A DNA stretch of 64,000 nucleotides, from assembly GCF_905171765.1 (NCBI RefSeq), contig NC_053390.1:503107336-503171335 (forward strand), written 5' to 3'. This document shows positions 56,370 through 64,000 of the stretch, in pieces. This DNA is from Bufo bufo. Its lineage: Eukaryota > Chordata > Amphibia > Anura > Bufonidae. The position numbers and the translations under genes are program-made. The notes under the pieces were generated by a model, which was not told the origin of the DNA, did no database searches, and saw only the letters and a program-made list of their open reading frames with translations. The stretch's first letter is position 1. Each line of letters begins with the position of its first letter.

Positions 56370-58033
56370 CAGTGGCGTAGCTATCAGGGAAGCAGGGGAA
56401 GCAGCTGCTTCGGGGCCCGAGCTCAGAAGGGGCCCGAGAGCAGTCACTGTACTTCGTCACCCCGGGCCCCTGTCAGAGCAGCTGACTTCTCCTGCACTGG
56501 GTCCAGAGTCCTACACTTGCACCTCTGACCTGACATCAGTGACATTGCTCCGCCTCTCCCCTCCTCAGTTCTGATGATGGACAGTGACCAGCATCAGGAC
56601 GGTCCAATGTGGGCGGAGCTAGAATATATCCGCCCCCTTTCCTACCCACGATTCCTGCAGCCTGAACCTTCCATGCCCAGCAAGCTGAACATCAGTTGGA
56701 TTGCCACAACTGCACCAGTGATGTGAGTGGCAGGGGAACTGGGGTTATATTCAGCTTTCCCAGACCGTGCACATGTGACCTGCAGTACAGTAGGAAACTG
56801 GGTGAATTATATCATGTAATGTCATCCAATTTCCCTGCTATCCTGCATGGCACAAGTGCAGAGGCATTAGAGTATGGGGGAGAGGCAGAGCAGGAAAGCT
56901 GGGTGTCTATATATGTGCATTGTATATGTGTGTGTCCATCTATGTGGTGACTGTGTGTATGAGTGCGCCCATGTATGTGGCGAGTGCATCCATGTATGTG
57001 GAGAGTGTGTGTATGAGTGTGCCCATGTATGTGGAAAGTGTGTGCATGAGTGCATCCATGTATGTGGAGAGTGTGTGCATGAGTGCATCCATGTATGTGG
57101 AGAGTGTGTGTATGAGTGCATCCATGTATGTGGAGTGTGTGTATGAGTGCATCCATGTATGTGGAGAGTGTGTCTATGAGTGCGTCCATGTATGTGGAGA
57201 GTGTGTATGAGTGCGCCCATATATGTGGAGAGTGTGTGTATGAGTGTGTCCATGCATGTGGAGAGTGTGTGTATGAGCGCATCCATGTATGTGGAGAGTG
57301 TGTGTATGAGTGCGTCCATATATGTGGAGAGTGTGTGCATGTCTGCGTCCATGTATGTGGAGAGTGCGTCCATATATGTGGAAAGTGTGTGTATGTCTGC
57401 GTCCATGTATGTGGAGAGTGTGTCCATATATGTGGAGAGTGTGTGCATGTCTGCGTCCATGTATGTGGAGAGTGCGTGTATGACTGCGTCCATGTATGTG
57501 GAGAGTGCGTCCATGTATGTGGAGAGTGCGTGTATGACTGCGTCCATGTATGTGGAGAGTGCATCCATGTATGTGAAGAGTGCGTGTATGACTGCGTCCA
57601 TGTATGTGGAGAGAGCGTCCATGTATCTGGAGAGTGCGTGTATGACTGCCGGACACAGAGAGTGCGTTTATGACTGCGTCCATGTACATGAAGAGTGCGT
57701 GTATGACTGCGTTCATGGCTGCAGTATGAAAGGAACAGAGGCTAAAATACTTGTGGCTATGTAGAGGTAAATCAGACATGTCTATTACATCTGCAGCGCA
57801 GGGTTGAGTTGAATATAAACTCCGTCAGCAACTGTAAATGTTAAAAAACAATAAAGTTGTGCTAAAAATGAGAGGCAAATAAAGAAATGCAGTAAATAAA
57901 AAGTCACAAAATAGCCATATGAGAGGGGTTTGCACAGGAGGAGGGGGTTTGTGAAAAAGTGTGTAAGTGTGTGTGTAGAGGGTCCCATACAAAAATTTGC
58001 TGTGGGGCCCAGTCAGTTCTAGCAACGCCTCTG
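56370..58033. mobile_element. hAT-like element carrying a 33-bp minisatellite
   Basis: Ends CAGTGGCGTAGCTA and TAGCAACGCCTCTG (two mismatches over 14 bp). No 8-bp duplication found, so either end may be slightly misplaced or the flanks diverged. Interior: GGGGCCCGAG-rich left part, a tandem array, and a right part with CTGTGGGGCCCAGTC. No transposase. Confidence 0.65.
56930..57720. repeat. 33-bp minisatellite, over 20 units
   Basis: Units around CCATGTATGTGGAGAGTG spaced 33 bp in the left part (e.g. 57023, 57056, 57089). Because 33 is a multiple of three, frames up to about 250 codons stay open on both strands; these are not genes. Confidence 0.95.
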
Positions 58034-58470
58034 AGTGCGACAGTCCATTTGCAGTTTTGGTGTTCGTTCACATCTAGACAGTTCATACAGCAAAAGAGTC
58101 CCAAACTGAGCTCCTAAACTCATGCCTCCAGCCTAGCAGTACACGGCTCAGATCCCAATCCAGTGATTGCCAGAGCTCCTCTGTCAGAGAGAGAGGTAAT
58201 TACTACCAGATGACAGTGCTAGCGTTTTTTTTTTTTTATAGGCCAGTCAAGACCTGGCCTGGAACGTGGGGAGTAGTCACCCACCAGCACTTTGACTACT
58301 CCCAGTAAGAGCTGTCCCGGATAAGCTATTACAGCTATACTAAATAGCAATGTGTCAAACAGCAACTGCTGCTGACACATGAAAACTGGCTCTTACTCCA
58401 CTGAGGCCAGGAACCCCAGTGACACATACCTACCGTCAATGACGGTCCCTTGCTCCTTCCTACACAGTTC
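58034..58470. other. no recognised feature
   Basis: 58235-58325 (CAAGACCTGGCC...ACTACTCCCAGTAAGAGC) looks repeat-derived but I cannot name it. Confidence 0.35.
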
Positions 58471-58775
58471 ATCACAGTATGTTCTACCTTCATCTGTGCA
58501 TGTCAATAGGTCAGTGAAAAAAAGCTGACAGCACACGAACAACATCTGTGTGCGTTTTGTTTTTCATTGCAGGTTGCTAGGAGAGGATGTGTGTTATTCT
58601 TCAGTGTTTATTCATGGACATAAAGGGCAGATGAAAAACTGATGACATCCGCCTGGAGAAAAAATGAAGAACTTAACAGATTTGCAGAAAACACTGAAGG
58701 AAACTTGAGGGACAAATGTTGGCTTTTCACTGACCAAACTCAGGTGAGTTTTGTATTGCTTATGTGAATGAGGCC
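58471..58775. mobile_element. Harbinger-like fragment, right end
   Basis: Ends GCTTATGTGAATGAGGCC before TAA at 58776-58778; left end not found. Confidence 0.5.
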
Positions 58776-58778
58776 TAA

Positions 58779-59454
58779 AACAGCTTTTGATGGAACATGG
58801 CACAATTTTCTATTCAATACAGAATCTGAAAGAAAATCTGTATGCCTTCATATGAAACCTACAAAAAAAAATAATCTAAAGAACAAGGCCATACTGTCTA
58901 GTGGCCTCAAAAACTGTTGAGTTTTAACTGCTAGTAAGATAAAATGTTTTTTGAGGGAAAAACACCAATGCCAGATGTTAGCTGAAAGTTTACAGAAAAC
59001 TTAAAACTCCAGATTCACTAATGTGTCTTTGTCAAAAATCTTTCTAGAAAGCTGGGTGTCAAAAGACCCTGCCTTGCCACTTACAATTCGTCACCATCAA
59101 GGGCACCCCGAATGACCATCAGGCAGAACTCCAAGACCAAGGTGTGCCCCGAAAGGAAGATATGTGTGCCCTTCTCATCACTGCATGACCCAGGGGAGCG
59201 TCAGAGTGAGTAACTACAACCAACATTTCTGCTATTATCACTCCTATATCCTCTTCTTTGCTGTCCTCTCCTAGGCACACTGCAATTTCAACATCTCCCA
59301 CATGAGCAATGAAGTCAGAAATAGCATATAAATGTATAATTAACAAGTTTACTGAATCTTTCCCCACAAAACTCTAATAGGTCTGCTCAGCTCCTCCTGC
59401 TCTATAACGTGCTACCTCCACACTGCACTGCAATTTGTGGTGAGAAGTCCACTT
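58779..59454. other. no recognised feature
   Basis: No frame above background and no terminal repeats. Confidence 0.4.
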
Positions 59455-59690
59455 TGAAGGGGTTCTTCTGGAATAATGTATTTTTAGATAATGCCTGCAG
59501 TCTGCCTCCGCAAATAGAAGATTCATACTTACCTGCTCCCCACTACTTCAGTCCTCCACGCTGGCTCCCACATGTCCATGTTCCGGTCCCCAGACTGTTT
59601 ACATTCAGCGCTGCATTGGCATGTTCACATCTTCCGCTGCAGCCAATAACTAGCTTCAGCAGTGATTTGGCCACAAACATGGGGGTATAT
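59455..59690. mobile_element. left half of a TTAA-type MITE
   Basis: GAAGGGGTTCTTCTGGAATAA and, at 59525-59535, ATACTTACCTG. The inverted counterpart is at 63040-63235, 3.4 kb away. Confidence 0.55.
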
Positions 59691-59790
59691 GCAATTGTTT
59701 AATGTTTTATATTCAATGTTATATAATGTAATTTGATGCTATGCCCTTTATTCCAGCAGGGGAGGTAATGGTTGGCAGGAAAAGGGCTAA

Positions 59791-60404
59791 GGGCTCTTTC
59801 ACACTTGCGTTGTCCGGATCCGTCGTGTACTCCATTTGCCGGAAGTGCCCGCCGGATCCGTAACACCGCAAGTGAACTGAAAGCATTTGAAGACTGATCC
59901 GTCTTCAAAATATGTTCAGTGTTACTATGGCAGCCAGGACGCTATTAAAGTCCTGGTTGCCATAGTAGTAGTGGGGAGCAGTATACTTACCGTCCGTGCG
60001 GCTCCCGGGGCGCTCCAGAATGACGTCAGAGCGCCCCATGCGCATGGATGACGTGATCCATGCGATCACCTAATCCATGCGCGTGGGGCGCCCTGACGTC
60101 ACTCTGAAGCGCCCCGGGAGCTGCACGGACGGAAAGTATACTGCTCCCCACTACACTTTACCATGGCAAACAGGACTTTAGCGTCCTGGCAGCCATGGTA
60201 ACCATTCAGAAAAAGCTAAACGTCGGATCCGGTAATTCGCCGAAACAACGTTTAGCTTAAGGCCGGATCCGGATTAATGCCTTTCAATGGGCATTAATTC
60301 TGGATCCGGCCTTGTGGCAAGTGTTCAGGATTTTTGGCCGGAGCAAAAAGCGCAGCATGCTGCGGTATTTTCTCCGGTCAAAAAACGTTCCGGTCCTGAA
60401 CTGA
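59791..60404. mobile_element. Harbinger-like foldback, truncated sister of 40952
   Basis: Left TIR GGGCTCTTTCACACTTGCG after TAA (59788-59790). The core matches the 40952 element with TGACGTCA at 60021-60028 and 60094-60101 and a minus-strand GTAAGTAT at 59983-59990; the right-arm donor has decayed. Breaks off at about 60404. Confidence 0.85.
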
Positions 60405-60596
60405 GTACTACGAACTGTGTACATGACTTCCCCCTGCTGCCTGGCAGCACCCAATCTCTTACAGGGGGCTGTGATCCGCACAAGGGTTGGCTTGGCTGCA
60501 CCTAAAGGGTTAATTGTGCATATCATAGCCCCCTATAAGAGATCAGGGGCTGCCAGGCAGCAGGGGGCAGACCCCCCTCCCTCCCCAATTTTAATT

Positions 60597-60895
60597 TCAT
60601 TGGTGGCCAGTGCAGCCCCCCCGATCCCCCCTCCCTCCCTCTATTGTATTATTTTCATTGGTGGCCAGTGTGCGGCCCCCCTCCCTCCCTCCCTCTATTG
60701 TATTATTTTCATTGGTGGCACAGTGTGCGGCCCCCCTCCCTCCCTCTATTGTATTATTTTCATTGGTGGCACAGTGTGCGGCCCCCCCGGCCCCCCCTCC
60801 CTCCCTCTATTGTATTATTTTCATTGGTGGCACAGTGTGCGGCCCCCCCTCCCTCCCTCTATTGTATTATTTTCATTGGTGGCACAGTGTGCTCC
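60597..60895. repeat. 51-61-bp minisatellite, left arm
   Basis: Six units with ATTGGTGGC at 60599, 60657, 60711, 60762, 60823 and 60875, containing TCCCTCCCTCTATTGTATTA. Confidence 0.9.
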
Positions 60896-61289
60896 CCTCT
60901 CCCCCCCCCCCCGATCATTGGTGGCAGTGGAGAGTTCCGATCGGAGTCCCAGTTTAATCGCTGGGGCTCCGATCGGTAACCATGGCAACCAGGACGCTAC
61001 TGCAGTCCTGGTTGCCATGCTTACTTAGCAATATTAGAAGCATCATACTTACCTGCTGCGCTGTCTGTGAACGGCCGGGAGCTCCTCCTACTGGTAAGTG
61101 ACAGATCATTAAGCAATGCGCCGCACAGACCTGTCACTTACCAGTAGGAGGAGCTCCCGGCCGGTCACAGACAGCGCAGCAGGTAAGTATGATGCTTCTA
61201 ATATTGCTAAGTAACCATGGCAACCAGGACTGCATGGTTACCGATCGGAGCCCCAGCGATTAAACTGGGACTCCGATCGGAACTCTCCG

Positions 61290-61600
61290 CTGCCACCAAT
61301 GATCGGGGGGGGGGGGGGGGGGGGTGAAAGAGGGGAGGCCGCACACTGTGCCACCAATGAAAATAATACAATAGAGGGAGGGAGGGGGGGCCACACACTG
61401 GCCACCAATGAAAATAATACAATAGAGGTATGGAGGGGGGGCTGCACACTGGCCTCCAATGAAAATAATACAATAGAGGGAGGGAGGGGCGCCGCACACT
61501 GGCCACCAATGAAAATTATACAATAGAGGGAGGGAGGGGGGGGGGGGCGCACACTGGCCACCAATGAAATTAATGCAATAGAGGGAGGGAGGGGGGCCGA
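61290..61600. repeat. 50-55-bp minisatellite, right arm (inverted)
   Basis: Same unit in inverse orientation, CCAATG at about 61354, 61406, 61456, 61506 and 61561; includes a run of about 20 G at 61305-61324. Confidence 0.9.
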
Positions 61601-61775
61601 GGGGGGTCTGCCCCCTGCTGCCTGGCAGCCCCTGATCTCTTACAGGGGACTATGATACGCACAATTAACCCCCCTCAGGTGCGGCACCTGAGGGGTTAAT
61701 TGTGCGGATCACGGCCCCCTGTAAGAGATCGGGTGCTGCCAGGCAGCAGGGGGCAGTCATGTACACAGTTCTTAG

Positions 61776-61930
61776 TATATTCTAACTTGAAGCGTCCCCA
61801 TCACCATGGGAACGCCTCTGTGTTAGAATATACTGTCGGATCTGAGTTTCACGATCTAACTCATATCCGACAGTATTTTCTAACATAGAGGCGTTCCCAT
61901 GGTGATGGGGACGCTTCAAGTTAAAATATA
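61776..61930. repeat. 155-bp palindrome
   Basis: TTGAAGCGTCCCCATCACCA at the left arm and complement on the right; axis near 61853. Confidence 0.85.
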
Positions 61931-61959
61931 CCATCAGATTGGAGAAAACTCAGATCCGA

Positions 61960-62257
61960 TGGTATAATAAGGACTCCTGAATTTACATTGAAAGTCAATG
62001 GGGGACGGATCCGTTTGCAATTGCACCATATTGTGTCAACGTCAAACGGATCCGTCCCCATTGACTTGCATTGTAAGTCAGGACGGATCCGTTTGGGTCC
62101 GCACGGCCAGGCGGACACCAAAACGACTTTTTTTTCATGTCCGTGGATCCTCCAAAAATCAAGGAAGACCCACGGACGAAAAAACGGTCACGGATCACGG
62201 ACCTATGGACCCCGTTTTTGCGAACCTTAAAAAAAAAACGGTTGTGTGCATGAGGCC
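61960..62257. mobile_element. Harbinger-like chimera, right end
   Basis: ACGGATCCGT-family interior (as in 18626) joined near 62130 to a GGTTGTGTGCATGAGGCC right end, then TTA. Two MITE families are fused. Confidence 0.6.
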
Positions 62258-62336
62258 TTACAGACACTGATGCAAGGTAAGGGACAACAGCTCAGACACC
62301 ACTACCTACCTAAACCATCGCTGGGCCAGACTAACA

Positions 62337-62838
62337 TTAAATGAAATGTGTCACCAAAAATGTTATCTCCTTTTTTTAATCTATTTTTATTTTCTGATTG
62401 TAGATTTTTTATTTTATTTCCTGAACATGATTATGGGCGCGGCCATCTTGCCTGAGCAGTTCTTAACCGCATTACAAAGCATTAAAAATTTACTTCTATG
62501 AGAGAGTTTTCTAGGCATGCTCTGTGACCTCACTGTACAAGGAAAGAATAGGTAAGCTTTGATAATCACTGATTGTGAGTGGTGGATCCTTTGTTATCTG
62601 TACACAGAGTTGATATCATTACAGACAGGATTAGAGTAATCTGTACAAACCAAGAAGTGGCGCCAATTATTAGACATAGTGGCCATTGCGAAAACTGCAG
62701 GGTTTTTGGCTTTAGTTTGAATATAAAAAATGACATGGAAAATTATAAATAACATCAAAAATTATAAATAAAAATATGTTAAACATAAAAATTTTTATTT
62801 AAACAGCAGGTCATTTTCTGATGACACATCCCCTTTAA
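62337..62838. mobile_element. TTAA MITE, 502 bp
   Basis: TTAAATGAAATGTGTCACCA to TGATGACACATCCCCTTTAA. Confidence 0.8.
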
Positions 62839-63039
62839 ACCTGTACTACAGTGGACTCCTATATCCACCATACCTCCTCATCTGGTGCCAGAGACTGTAC
62901 TTTGTATTTATTGGTGCTGGATGTGCCACAAGTGATATTTTTCACTAAGTAAATAGAGACTTTTATACATTTACTTCTGGCCTGATTCTTTAATCTACTC
63001 TTTCACTGCAACGGCCTGAGGGAGTGCACTATGACACAA

Positions 63040-63235
63040 CATCTCATCAGGGCCACTACCACTCCCATTCTCTCCACCGGCTCCTTGGGGACTCGCTACA
63101 GTGCCAGATGACAGTCCGGGGCCCGGAACATGGTCATGTAGGACCAGAGCGGAAAGGAGCAGGTAAGTATGAATCTTCTAGTTACAGGCTGCGGTCATTA
63201 TCTAAAAAGGCATTATTTCCAGAGAAGCCCTTTAA
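63040..63235. mobile_element. right half of a TTAA-type MITE
   Basis: Contains CAGGTAAGTATGAATCTTCT (63160-63179) and ends AGAGAAGCCCTTTAA; inverted counterpart of 59455-59690. Confidence 0.6.
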
Positions 63236-63809
63236 GCTGAGTTATATTCACTATTACCCATATGAAAAACCAGCAAGTCTACATCACTGAGTAACGGAAG
63301 AGATTACAGTACATCTATGGAATGCAGAAGAAGGGCTTGTGTGTTTTTCCCCAGGAGAACCGCTGTGATCATATGATGGTGATGGCATCATTGCTTTGTG
63401 TACAGATAAAATATTCTCAACATAGCCATCAAGTAGGTCAAACGGGGCTTTCAGTCCAATAAAGTCACCCTTTAGGCGGTGGCATTCGCTTTGTTAGTAA
63501 AGAGTTAATTCAGTAAACACAGTAACCATGCAGATGTTAATATCTTGGAATTCCTTCCTCACTGCATGGTTGAGCTCTGGAGTATGCGTGACTCTGGGTA
63601 AATGCTTTCACATCAATGTGTGCCCAAACACAGCATCATGGAAAAACGTGTTGTCTGGAAGTCCTCATGTCTGGAAACGCACTGCAGCCCACATGATGTA
63701 GAAGCTGCAGATCTGTTGGGAAACTACGCTATAAAATGGTAAATGGAATTGGCTGCTTTTCCTAGAGCTATTCATATAACGGCATGTTGGTCTATAGTAC
63801 TGATAATAG
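63236..63809. other. no recognised feature
   Basis: No coding frame or terminal repeat supported. Confidence 0.4.
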
Positions 63810-64000
63810 CTATGTCTATGTGCCCAGTCGCACACGGCGGTGAAAGGAGCATGCTCGGCTATTTTTGGAAGCCCTGTAGCAGTGAATGAAGAGTGCTGCA
63901 AATGCATGGCCTGCTCTCCTTTCACAGCAGCGTGTGGGTCCCTCAGGTAGGACCCGCACCTATAGGACATTTATAAAACAGCCTGTGGATATGCCATAAA
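63810..64000. repeat. partial MITE at window end
   Basis: Hairpin GTGGGTCCCTCAGGTAGGACCCGCAC and the block CCTGTGGATATGCCATAAA suggest a common foldback family cut by the window edge. Confidence 0.45.

Larger units (their letters stand above)
60405..61779. mobile_element. 1.4-kb palindrome with minisatellites in both arms
   Basis: Left arm begins GTACTACGAACTGTGTACAT, and the right arm ends with its complement. Axis near 61112. CAGGTAAGTAT points outward at 61045-61055 (minus) and 61180-61190 (plus). Arms also hold GCCTGGCAGC hairpins. Family unknown. Confidence 0.85.

Noticed and set aside
56812..57779. Open frames of about 190-250 codons on both strands
   Set aside because: Produced by a 33-bp tandem repeat without stops; both strands equally open.
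60417..61028. 203-codon frame
   Set aside because: Runs through the minisatellite of the palindrome arm with overlapping frames in all three phases.

Overview
This window looks like non-genic nuclear DNA of a frog or toad, probably a neobatrachian. I see no ordinary host protein-coding gene, tRNA, rRNA or CRISPR. Almost everything recognisable is transposable element or satellite: Tc1/mariner copies with fish/frog-type transposases, a DIRS tyrosine-recombinase retrotransposon, two candidate solo LTRs, hAT elements with 8-bp target duplications, many TTAA-flanked foldback MITEs (T2/Kolobok-like, TIR starting TTAAAG), and very many TAA/TTA-flanked MITEs (PIF/Harbinger-like) whose ends share a CACAC at position 10. 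The organism call is an inference from element families, not from a host gene.

Layout. 1-11.2 kb: nested TTAA foldbacks and Harbinger-like MITEs. 11.3-14.5 kb: two Tc1 copies of one family in inverted orientation; the first has the only apparently intact transposase frame (341 aa, DD34E). 17.6-32.3 kb: one old Tc1 copy split by two insertions. One is a tandem pair of Harbinger-like MITEs, the second of which holds a 2.7-kb hAT element with a 35-bp satellite array. The other is a 9.4-kb DIRS retrotransposon, itself hit by a TTAA MITE, three more Tc1-type copies and an LTR. 32.9-36.3 kb: back-to-back MITEs. 36.9-39.3 kb: a hAT element with exact 8-bp duplication carrying about 65 copies of a 26-bp satellite. 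39.4-50 kb: a Tc1 interrupted by a MITE, more MITEs, and one CpG-rich non-repeat stretch (44.06-44.35 kb) that could be a promoter. 50.2-64 kb: an internally deleted Tc1, a solo LTR candidate, a hAT-like element with a 33-bp minisatellite, and a large palindrome with a minisatellite in each arm.

Three themes stand out. First, DNA transposons here repeatedly harbour tandem arrays, as if they seed satellites. Second, the cores of several unrelated foldback elements carry paired TGACGTCA (CRE) motifs around the axis and a consensus 5' splice-donor motif pointing outward in each arm. Third, the nesting is clean enough that several empty sites can be read directly from sister copies in the same window, giving an internal relative chronology.
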